Shown here: in pieces, positions 17,931 to 24,826 of the stretch
Layout: every line of letters starts with the position of its first letter
Numbering within the stretch: the stretch's first letter is position 1
Assembly: GCA_029974835.1 (NCBI GenBank)
Contig: JARKQN010000119.1
Coordinates: 1 to 32,197 of the forward strand
DNA length: 32,197 nucleotides
Origin: Bacteroidales bacterium
GTDB taxonomy: Bacteria > Bacteroidota > Bacteroidia > Bacteroidales > VadinHA17
Direction of reading: 5' to 3'
Translations under genes and position numbers: made by a program
Notes under the pieces: generated by a model
What the model saw: the letters and a program-made list of their open reading frames with translations, nothing else
What the model was told of the DNA's origin: nothing
The model's database searches: none

Positions 17931-19397
17931 GTGGCAGAAAAACTGAAAATATTATTCATAGAGGATGACTTAAGCGATCTTAATCTGATATGTCATTATA
18001 TTGCCAGGAGTGATATTCAGTTTGAGAGACAGATTGTTACGACAGAATATGGATTTATTGAAGCACTCACGGAGCGTCAACCTGATATTATCCTGTCAGA
18101 TTTTTCATTGCCCCAGTTCAACGGATTACAGGCTCTTAAAATCAGGAATGAAATAAATCATTATGTTCCGTTTATTCTTATTACCGGCGCTGTCGATGAC
18201 GAAATTGCAGTTGAATGCATGAAACTGGGGGCAGATGACTATCTGCTGAAGAAGAACCTGACAAGGGTCGGACATGCCATTATTTCAGCTATCGAAAAGA
18301 AACGGGCAGTCAGGGAGAAGGAAATTGCGGAGAAAAACCTGATTGAAAGTGAAAAGAGGAATGCCCTGATTAACAATTCCACGCTTGATTTTATCTTAAG
18401 CTATGACCTTACCGGAAGGATAACCTATGCAAACAGGGCATTTTGTGAAGCTCTGGGAATGAGCTACGAACAAGTTACAGGCAGAAGGAACCAGGACCTG
18501 GGCTTAAGACCCGAAGATTCCAGACAGTTTGATTCAGCCATTCATGATGTAATTCTTAAGGGTGAAAGTCTCAGGAGAAGAATAAAATTTTCAAGTGACA
18601 ATTCAGGCTTAAGGCATTATGATGCATATATCCACCCGATTTTTAACTTTTCCTGCCTGTTGATTGGAATCAGCGCTATTTTAAGGGATATCACCGATAT
18701 TATTAACTATGAGGAGATGCTCAGAAATTCCAGGGATGAGCTGAGAGAACTTTCAAGAAAAATGGAGAGTATCCGTGAGATGGAAAGAAAGGAAATTGCA
18801 ATTAACCTCCACGACGACCTTGGTCAGAAACTCACAATCCTTAAGATGGGCCTGAATATGCTTAAAACCGGAGAGAAAACAGGTGATGCAGGGTTCATTG
18901 AAAAGGTTAATGATCTGATGCATATGGTGGATGATACCGTTAAAATAGTTCACAGGATATCATCCGATCTGAGACCTTCACTGCTCTATGACTTCGGACT
19001 CCAGGAAGCACTTAAATATCACCTTGAAGAATTCTCAGGAAATACTGCGATAAAATATGAACTTTCCATAATTCCGGATGACCTTAAAATGGATGAAGAA
19101 TTATCAGTTGTAGCATTCAGGATTATCCAGGAATCACTTACCAATACCGCAAGGCATTCAAAGGCAGAAAAAGTGAAGGTGGTCCTTCGGTTGATGGAGG
19201 AGGATATTTTCCTTGAAATCTCCGATGACGGTATTGGCATAAGGGAGTCTGATTTGATTAACCCCAACGCTTTTGGACTTACAGGCATACGGGAAAGGGC
19301 AAGGATTATGGGAGGTAAGGCTGAGATTACAGGGATCCCCGGAAGTGGTACTACAGTAAAAGTCACGATTCCGCTTAAAAAGATAATAAATGATTAA
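17931..19397 (+). CDS. REC-PAS histidine kinase (HisKA_3 type)
   Basis: This 488-residue cytoplasmic kinase probably starts at GTG 17931, since no in-frame ATG lies nearby and AGAGAAG sits just upstream. An N-terminal receiver (about 4-125) has D57 in LSDFSLP. A PAS domain follows (about 143-255), then a HisKA_3 domain with H294 in INLHDDLGQK and an ATPase domain with QESLTNTARHSKA (400-412) and DDGIGI (432-437). The receiver is paralogous to REC1 of the hybrid kinase at 14452, while the catalytic core is paralogous to the kinase at 8928, as if this gene combined both. Its last 8 bases overlap the downstream NarL-type regulator, so the two are translationally coupled partners. The N-terminal receiver would let the upstream kinases gate this pair. 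Confidence 0.92.
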   Translation: MAEKLKILFIEDDLSDLNLICHYIARSDIQFERQIVTTEYGFIEALTERQPDIILSDFSLPQFNGLQALKIRNEINHYVPFILITGAVDDEIAVECMKLGADDYLLKKNLTRVGHAIISAIEKKRAVREKEIAEKNLIESEKRNALINNSTLDFILSYDLTGRITYANRAFCEALGMSYEQVTGRRNQDLGLRPEDSRQFDSAIHDVILKGESLRRRIKFSSDNSGLRHYDAYIHPIFNFSCLLIGISAILRDITDIINYEEMLRNSRDELRELSRKMESIREMERKEIAINLHDDLGQKLTILKMGLNMLKTGEKTGDAGFIEKVNDLMHMVDDTVKIVHRISSDLRPSLLYDFGLQEALKYHLEEFSGNTAIKYELSIIPDDLKMDEELSVVAFRIIQESLTNTARHSKAEKVKVVLRLMEEDIFLEISDDGIGIRESDLINPNAFGLTGIRERARIMGGKAEITGIPGSGTTVKVTIPLKKIIND

Positions 19398-20025
19398 GGT
19401 ATTGATTACTGACGATCATCCGGTTGTAAGGCAGGGCATAAAAATGATCCTCGAGTCTGATCCTGCCAGGAGTTTCGGACCCATAGATGAGGCTTCTTCC
19501 GGCCAGGAGATGATGAATAAACTTGTAACATCAGGTTATGATATAATTGTTCTCGATATTTCAATGCCAGGGAGGAGCGGTCTCGATCTGCTGGGAGATA
19601 TCAAAAAGGGCTGGCCGGAAATTTCAGTGGTTATTTTAAGTATGCATCCTGAGGAACAATATGCAATAAAAGCCCTGAAAATGGGTGCTTCAGCATATCT
19701 TACCAAAACAAGCGCAACCGAAGAGCTGATTTCCTGCCTTTTGAAAGTGAGAGAAGGAGGCAGGTATATTACGCGCTCCCTGGCCGAAAAGATCTCCATG
19801 GCCGTTCTTGATGAAACGGAGAAACCCGTTACCGAGAAATTATCGGCAAGAGAGCTTGAAGTTGTGACATTGCTGGCATCAGGCAAAACAATATCCGCAA
19901 TAGCCGGGGAATTGTCGTTAAGCCCCAAAACCATAAGTACCTACCGTGAACGAATTCTCGAAAAGCTTAAACTGAAAACCACCTCGGATATAATACGCTT
20001 TGCCCTGAAGGAGGGACTTGTTTAA
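19390..20025 (+). CDS. NarL/FixJ-family DNA-binding response regulator
   Basis: This 211-residue regulator has a receiver domain (1-120) with DD at 8-9, phospho-acceptor D56 in LDISMP and the conserved lysine in LTKTS. A LuxR-type helix-turn-helix follows (about 146-207: LSARELEVVTLLASGKT, LSPKTISTYRERI). It overlaps the preceding kinase gene by 8 bases, the usual sign of a cognate pair. Its sequence closely parallels the regulator at 10958 (shared DDHPVVR-G, LDISMPGRSGLD-type and SPKT-STYR-RI blocks). The corrinoid operon starts 213 bases downstream, so that operon is one plausible target, besides the TGTAGG motif promoters. Confidence 0.93.
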   Translation: MIKVLITDDHPVVRQGIKMILESDPARSFGPIDEASSGQEMMNKLVTSGYDIIVLDISMPGRSGLDLLGDIKKGWPEISVVILSMHPEEQYAIKALKMGASAYLTKTSATEELISCLLKVREGGRYITRSLAEKISMAVLDETEKPVTEKLSARELEVVTLLASGKTISAIAGELSLSPKTISTYRERILEKLKLKTTSDIIRFALKEGLV

Positions 20026-20238
20026 ATTTCATCACGAACTTTTTCAGAATTGGGAGAAATCTGCCCGGTTAGATCAGACAAAAGAGAGATTCTCATCTTC
20101 TATCATAAAGTCTTCATTATGTGATTTCAATTCCGGATTAGGTCTGATTAATTGCGAAAATCACAAAACAGACATTTACCTGTGTTAATTGAACATTTTT
20201 CTGATAAATTCGCATTCTGTACCAATAAACCGGCCAAG
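20026..20238. promoter_or_regulatory. 213-bp leader region before the corrinoid operon
   Basis: No gene is assigned. An open frame from TTG 20152 runs into the corrinoid protein, but the family starts at ATG 20239, so this stretch is treated as upstream leader. I looked for a cobalamin-riboswitch B12 box and saw none. A weak TAAATTCG resembling the Bacteroidetes -7 box lies near 20204-20211. No TGTAGG motif is present. Confidence 0.35.
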
Positions 20239-20907
20239 ATGGAAGAAATCCTTAAACAATTGTCATATTGTGTCGAAATGGGGAAAATTAACAAGGCATC
20301 TCCCTATCCGCCTTCGCTGAAAGACCAGGAAGGCGCCGATGAGCTTGCAAGGAAAGCTCTCGACGCGGGTATCAGTCCGGGTGTTCTTCTCGAAGAGGCA
20401 CTCATTCCGGCCATGACAATCGTCGGCAATAAGTTCAGCCGGCAGGAAATATTCGTTCCTCAGATGCTGATGTCGGCAAAGGCGATGAGCAGCGCAATGG
20501 CGCACCTTAAACCTTTTTTCCTTTCGGGTGAAACAAAAAGGAAAGGTACCTTTATAATCGGTACGGTTACGGGCGACCTTCACGATATCGGAAAGAATCT
20601 GGTTGCAATGATGGTGGAAGGCGGAGGATGGGAAGTTGTTGACGTGGGTGTTGATGCCGGGGCAGTAAAATTCTTTAATGCCATCAGCCGGCATCCCGAC
20701 GCAATTGTGGGTCTTTCGGCTCTGCTTACGACAACAATGGATAATATGAAGAAAATCGTGGAAGAGATCAAAAGTAAAGACCCCGCAAGGACAATTCTGG
20801 TCGGAGGTGCTCCGGTAACAATGGAGTTCTGTCAGAAAATTGGAGCCGACTTCTATTCTCCCGATCCCCAGGGGGCTGTCAATTATCTTAATAAACTGGT
20901 TTCATAG
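20239..20907 (+). CDS. Corrinoid (B12-binding) methyl-carrier protein
   Basis: This is a 222-residue corrinoid protein of the MtaC/MtmC/MtvC-like class. The N-terminal helical cap domain (about 1-90) covers the cofactor. The Rossmann-like B12 domain (about 100-222) carries the base-off/His-on motif GDLHDIGKN, with the cobalt-ligating H115, plus the SALLTTTM and GGAPV segments typical of the fold. The protein carries a methyl group on cobalt between methyltransferases. I chose ATG 20239 because the extra 29 residues from TTG 20152 have no family counterpart. The next gene, a methyl-THF:corrinoid methyltransferase, follows after 7 bases and is its natural partner. The other methyl donor or acceptor is not encoded nearby. 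Confidence 0.92.
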   Translation: MEEILKQLSYCVEMGKINKASPYPPSLKDQEGADELARKALDAGISPGVLLEEALIPAMTIVGNKFSRQEIFVPQMLMSAKAMSSAMAHLKPFFLSGETKRKGTFIIGTVTGDLHDIGKNLVAMMVEGGGWEVVDVGVDAGAVKFFNAISRHPDAIVGLSALLTTTMDNMKKIVEEIKSKDPARTILVGGAPVTMEFCQKIGADFYSPDPQGAVNYLNKLVS

Positions 20908-20914
20908 AAATAAC

Positions 20915-21763
20915 ATGGAAACAATACTCAGGGGCACGACCCGCGAAGTTGTAATCAGCACTGCAGGGCCGGTGGTGATTATCGGAGAGTGTATCAATCC
21001 CACGCGGAGGAAAAAACTGGTATCAACACTCCGGGAGGGAAATTTTGAATATGTACTTGAACTGGCACGCGAACAAATCGATGATTTTGCCGATGTACTT
21101 GACGTAAATGTAGGATTCCCGGGTGTGGAGGATGAGAAGTTGCTTCCTGAAGTCGTGAAAGCACTTGAGGATAATTTCGACATCCCGCTTTGCCTCGATT
21201 CGCCCAACCCGAAAGCCATTGAGGCAGCCCTTAAGGTTTCGAAGGGGAAATGTCTTATTAACTCTGTAAACGGAGAGGAAAGATCGCTTAGGGCGCTTCT
21301 GCCGGTAGCAAAGGAATACGGGGCTGCAATAATAGGTCTGGTGATGGATGATGACGGCATTACACACGATCCGGAGAAGAGGCTGGCAATAGCAGGAAAA
21401 ATAATAAACAGGGCCGTAGCAGAAGGAATCCCTGCAGCAGACGTTATCATCGACCCCCTTGCAATGGCCGTGAGCGCCGACCCCGGGGCATGCATGGTGA
21501 CCCTCGGAACAATTAAACTTATCAGTTCACGGCTGGGTCACAACATGACGATGGGAGCAAGCAATATTTCATTCGGACTTCCCGAAAGAGAATACCTTAA
21601 CTCGTCATTCCTTGCACTTGCCATAGCCGCAGGTATAACCTGTCCGATTGCCCATCCCGGAAAATCAGCAATGGCAGTGAGGGCAACCGACCTTGTGCTG
21701 GGCAGGGATGACTATGCCATCAGGTACATTGAAGCGGCTCAGAAGCTGAAAAAGAACACATAA
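20915..21763 (+). CDS. Methyltetrahydrofolate:corrinoid methyltransferase (AcsE/MetH pterin-domain type)
   Basis: This 282-residue TIM-barrel enzyme of the pterin-binding family moves methyl between tetrahydrofolate and a corrinoid protein. Motifs in order are GECINPT (24-30), DVNVGFPG (63-70), the LDSPNP loop (94-99), LINSVNGE (114-121), IIDPLAM (178-184) and GASNISFGLP (214-223), the last being a hallmark of this family. The frame is open from 20840, but ATG 20915 follows the upstream stop by 7 bases and gives the normal length. It corresponds to the pterin module of MetH or to AcsE of acetogens, and could act in either direction. Four bases separate it from the MetV-MetF gene. Confidence 0.93.
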   Translation: METILRGTTREVVISTAGPVVIIGECINPTRRKKLVSTLREGNFEYVLELAREQIDDFADVLDVNVGFPGVEDEKLLPEVVKALEDNFDIPLCLDSPNPKAIEAALKVSKGKCLINSVNGEERSLRALLPVAKEYGAAIIGLVMDDDGITHDPEKRLAIAGKIINRAVAEGIPAADVIIDPLAMAVSADPGACMVTLGTIKLISSRLGHNMTMGASNISFGLPEREYLNSSFLALAIAAGITCPIAHPGKSAMAVRATDLVLGRDDYAIRYIEAAQKLKKNT

Positions 21764-21767
21764 AGAC

Positions 21768-23222
21768 ATGGCGTTATTCACACCGGTTCGAAGATGGCAG
21801 CCTCCTTTTCTTCCCTTTAAGCGACAGAAGTTCTCATTAAGGCTGCTGGCATGGATTGAACGGGTCGTAAAGGGACCTCTTTTCGGATGCCGTATGTGCG
21901 GTAACTGCCTTTTACAGGAGACAGCATTTATCTGCCCGATGGAATGCCCGAAGGGTCTGCGTAACGGCCCGTGCGGCGGTTCAACACCTGAGTACTGCTA
22001 TGTCGATAAAACCAGGAAATGTGTCTGGTATCTGATATACAGGAGAGCATTCAGCAAGGGCAGGGAGGAAAAACTTATGGAGGTACTGCCACCGCTCGAT
22101 TGGGAAAAGGTTGGGGGTGAAACATGGGCTGATGTGGTAAGGCAGCTGCGGAAAACCGGTACAGGGAAATTTTTCAGGGGAATGCTTTCACGAAACCCTG
22201 AAGTCCGTAACGAGACATGGGAAAACGTATTTCGCCCTGTGCGACAGCCTGAATGGTGGAACGGAGATGCAGTTTATCATCCTTCCTCTAATCACGAATC
22301 GGCAGGCAGCCTCGAAAGGAGGCTGAAAAACGGGGAATTTGTGTTCACCACGGAAGTCATTCCGCCGCTGCATCCCGATATATCAAGACTTAAAAAGAAT
22401 ATAGAAGCAGTAAAACCGTTTGTTTCAGCTTTAAATTTTACCGATAATTCCGCTGCCGTCCCAAGGATGTCGGGTCAGGCCTGCTGTAAAGTTGCGGCCT
22501 CAATGGGAGCTGACCCCGTGCTGCAACTGACCGGACGCGATAATAACCGTTACAGCCTCCAGGCAAAAGCCCTTGGCGCGAATATGGAGGGAATAAAAAA
22601 TATTCTGTGTATCACCGGCGACAGCCCCGTAATAGGAAGTAAACCAACAGGATCACTTGAAATGTTCGATCTCGACGCCGTGCAGATGCTCTGGATTCTG
22701 AGAAGAATGAGAGATGAGGGGAAATATCTCGACGGCCGTGAAATAAAATGCAAACCATCATATTTTCTGGGAGCTGCGGCTTCGCCTTTTGCATCAAAAC
22801 CAAAATACCAGGCATGGAGAGAACATAAAAAAGTCAATGCCGGAGCACAGTTCCTTCAAACCAACCTGATATTTGATGTCGATGGACTGGAAGAGTGGCT
22901 TGAAGAACTTTACAGGAAAGACATACTCGACAAAGTATATATTATTGTCGGCATTGCCCCTCTGAGAAGCCTCAGGATGGCAAATCACCTCAGGTACGAA
23001 GTGCCGGGAGTAGTTGTGCCTGACAGTGTCGTCAGAAGGATTGAGAAAGCTGGTGATGAAGCGGGAGAGGAGGGTATTCAGATAGCACTTGAATTGACTG
23101 AGAAAATCAGGAAGATGAGAGGAGTGAACGGCATTCACCTTACAACAATGGGATGTGAAAGCACAGTGGAAAGAATAGTAAGGGAATCGGGTGCAATTAT
23201 TGATGATACAGGACGGCCATGA
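21768..23222 (+). CDS. MetV-MetF fusion: methylenetetrahydrofolate reductase with N-terminal zinc/cysteine domain
   Basis: This 484-residue protein has an N-terminal cysteine-rich MetV-like domain (about 35-130; cysteines at 41, 44, 47, 56, 60, 69, 77 and 85, with GPCGG). A MetF TIM barrel follows (about 187-480), with the flavin-enzyme motifs TTEVIPPLHPD (194-204, E196 as the likely catalytic acid), TDNSAAVPRMS, QLTGRDNN and CITGDSP. In many anaerobes MetV and MetF are separate subunits; here they are one chain, MetV first. The enzyme interconverts methylene- and methyl-THF. An unknown electron partner is expected, because MetV-type proteins usually link MetF to other donors. The stop codon overlaps the next start (ATGA), so the pair is translationally coupled. 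Confidence 0.88.
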   Translation: MALFTPVRRWQPPFLPFKRQKFSLRLLAWIERVVKGPLFGCRMCGNCLLQETAFICPMECPKGLRNGPCGGSTPEYCYVDKTRKCVWYLIYRRAFSKGREEKLMEVLPPLDWEKVGGETWADVVRQLRKTGTGKFFRGMLSRNPEVRNETWENVFRPVRQPEWWNGDAVYHPSSNHESAGSLERRLKNGEFVFTTEVIPPLHPDISRLKKNIEAVKPFVSALNFTDNSAAVPRMSGQACCKVAASMGADPVLQLTGRDNNRYSLQAKALGANMEGIKNILCITGDSPVIGSKPTGSLEMFDLDAVQMLWILRRMRDEGKYLDGREIKCKPSYFLGAAASPFASKPKYQAWREHKKVNAGAQFLQTNLIFDVDGLEEWLEELYRKDILDKVYIIVGIAPLRSLRMANHLRYEVPGVVVPDSVVRRIEKAGDEAGEEGIQIALELTEKIRKMRGVNGIHLTTMGCESTVERIVRESGAIIDDTGRP

Positions 23223-23920
23223 AAAGATATACATACCGGTTCGGATTTGACGAACTGGATATTGATCCGGTAAAAATCGGCCGCCTGATCGACCACGAAA
23301 AGGGCGGAGACAATGACCTTATTGCAGAAATTATAGAAGATACCCTGAAGGAAGCTGCAGGTATATGCGACATCAGGGCCGAGTTTGCAATATTTGATGA
23401 TGTTTCGGCCGATAAAGCCTCCGGTACTCTCAGAATAAACGGGATAGATTTCAAGGCAGGTAAAATCATCGTAACTCAGTTAAGAAAAATTGAGAAAGCC
23501 GCCGTTTTTCTCTGTACGGCAGGCCCGGGTCCGGGAGAGAGGGCAGGGCAGCTGTTGAAGGAGAAGGATTTTCTCAGGGGCTATATCCTCGACATAACCG
23601 GCAGCGAAATTGCCGAGTCTGCAGCCGATTTGATGCAGGAGAAACTGAAAAATATTGCCGGAGCAGAGGGTCATTCAATAACCAACCGTTACAGTCCGGG
23701 TTACTGCGGCTGGGATGTCGCGGAACAGCATAAGCTTTTAAGCCTGCTGCCCGATAATTTCTGCGGCATTAGGCTTACCGGGTCTGCCCTTATGATACCT
23801 GTTAAGTCGGTAAGCGGCATAATAGGAATAGGAAGAAATGTCAGGTTCAGCGATTACACATGCAGCCTTTGTGATGATCAAAACTGCATTTACAGGCGCC
23901 TGAAGGAGAAGAGTCAGTAA
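23219..23920 (+). CDS. Stand-alone MetH activation-domain-like protein
   Basis: This 233-residue protein resembles the S-adenosylmethionine-binding reactivation domain of cobalamin-dependent methionine synthase. The key segment RYSPGYCGWDVAEQ (157-170) corresponds to the family's R-x-SPGY-x-x-W signature, and MIPVKSVSGIIGIG (192-205) matches its core. The C-terminus adds a cysteine cluster, CSLCDDQNC (C215, C218, C223), as in free-standing clostridial forms. Its expected role is reductive reactivation of oxidised cob(II)alamin on the corrinoid protein at 20239. It overlaps the MetV-MetF gene by 4 bases and the convergent DUF6807 gene by 7 bases. An RACE-type ATP-dependent activator is absent here. 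Confidence 0.82.
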   Translation: MKRYTYRFGFDELDIDPVKIGRLIDHEKGGDNDLIAEIIEDTLKEAAGICDIRAEFAIFDDVSADKASGTLRINGIDFKAGKIIVTQLRKIEKAAVFLCTAGPGPGERAGQLLKEKDFLRGYILDITGSEIAESAADLMQEKLKNIAGAEGHSITNRYSPGYCGWDVAEQHKLLSLLPDNFCGIRLTGSALMIPVKSVSGIIGIGRNVRFSDYTCSLCDDQNCIYRRLKEKSQ

Positions 23921-24822
23921 CTTTTCCTGCTGAAATCCGAGAATATTTCCCCTATGCGTGCCTGAGAAGCATCGCCCGAGTGCACCAGCACAAGATACCT
24001 GAGGGCAAGAACTGTTCCCTTTTTCATAAAGATATCCTTATCGTTTTCGGGCCAGTACATTGGTGTGGGCGACATGAAACCATAGTCACGTGTGAACCAC
24101 GGTGCGGGATACCAGGGGTTTGAAGGATGCTGCAGGATTGCTATCCCCTCAGTAACAGCTCCTCTTTTGCCATAAAAACCGAGCCATGCCGATTTTTTCC
24201 CAAAGGTTTCCTTTTCGCTTCTGAGGCCTTCGGCATTGATCATGGTGCCTCCGTATTTTACCGATATGTCAGGGGCCGTTCTCACGGAAAAGAATGAGTG
24301 GTTGGTTTTAAGTATCCTGACATCAGTAAGCATTTCCATTACTATTTCAGCTTCGATCTGATAGAGGTCCTTTGATGGTGAGGTAATCGTAAATTTTCTC
24401 CTGTCTTTTATCGGAGAGACTGCACCGGGTCTGCTCCAGATGCATTCATCGGTGATAATGACCGTATCGCCTCCCTGTTTAATTATTTCGGGGTTGACTG
24501 AGATTATTCTGCCCCTTTCCAGGCCTTCCTGCCACCAGTTGCCACCGTTAACAAGATCGCATCCGAAGAAAAGCGAGCTGTGATGAGGATACTCTGCGTT
24601 TCTCATGGAAGTAACGGAAAGTCCTGTTGCGGGGCCGTTAACAGGAAAGAAGAAAGGATATTTTTCGTCCTCTGAAAAAATATAACTGGTAAAAAACTTA
24701 CCGTCGACCGACACATTAATTTTTGTGCCGACGCGTACTGCTGTGATTTTGGCCGCAGAGGCGGGCAACGATAAAAGGATAGCCCCGGCAAATGCCAGGG
24801 CTGAATATTTAAAGATTTTCAT
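23914..24822 (-). CDS. DUF6807 (PmoA-like) secreted protein
   Basis: This 302-residue protein has a signal peptide (about 1-23, ending ASA). The fold family is often labelled PmoA or DUF6807 in databases, but it is unrelated in role to methane monooxygenase. Signatures are YPFFFPVNGPATG (55-67), YPHHSSLFFG (78-87) and NGGNWWQEG (92-100), with a conserved histidine pair that could bind a metal or sugar. Family members in Bacteroidota lie next to Gfo/Idh/MocA oxidoreductases and sugar-processing genes, as here (4 bases after the oxidoreductase). A periplasmic sugar role is inferred; the reaction is unknown. Its 3' end overlaps the convergent C1 operon by 7 bases. Confidence 0.78.
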   Translation of the reverse strand: MKIFKYSALAFAGAILLSLPASAAKITAVRVGTKINVSVDGKFFTSYIFSEDEKYPFFFPVNGPATGLSVTSMRNAEYPHHSSLFFGCDLVNGGNWWQEGLERGRIISVNPEIIKQGGDTVIITDECIWSRPGAVSPIKDRRKFTITSPSKDLYQIEAEIVMEMLTDVRILKTNHSFFSVRTAPDISVKYGGTMINAEGLRSEKETFGKKSAWLGFYGKRGAVTEGIAILQHPSNPWYPAPWFTRDYGFMSPTPMYWPENDKDIFMKKGTVLALRYLVLVHSGDASQARIGEIFSDFSRKSY

Positions 24823-24826
24823 GTAT

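Noticed and set aside
8928-20025. Hybrid two-component regulator (HTCS) or ECF sigma/anti-sigma pair for the SusCD locus
   Set aside because: None of the kinases carries an AraC-type output or a reg-propeller sensor, and SusC lacks an STN domain, so the usual Bacteroidota arrangements are not present here.
20026-20238. Cobalamin riboswitch upstream of the corrinoid operon
   Set aside because: No recognisable B12 box or the expected long structured leader was found by eye. A covariance search would be decisive.
20152-20238. N-terminal extension of the corrinoid protein from TTG 20152
   Set aside because: The 29 extra residues have no family counterpart, while ATG 20239 gives the usual length and start.
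20840-20914. Upstream start for the corrinoid methyltransferase
   Set aside because: It would overlap the corrinoid gene by 68 bases. ATG 20915 fits the family and the 7-base spacing.
22794-23234. Minus-strand open frame of 146 codons
   Set aside because: It is antisense to the MetV-MetF gene and has no recognisable domain.
23914-24822. Particulate methane monooxygenase subunit (PmoA)
   Set aside because: The database label comes from a naming artefact. The protein is a soluble secreted one with no membrane helices beyond the signal peptide.
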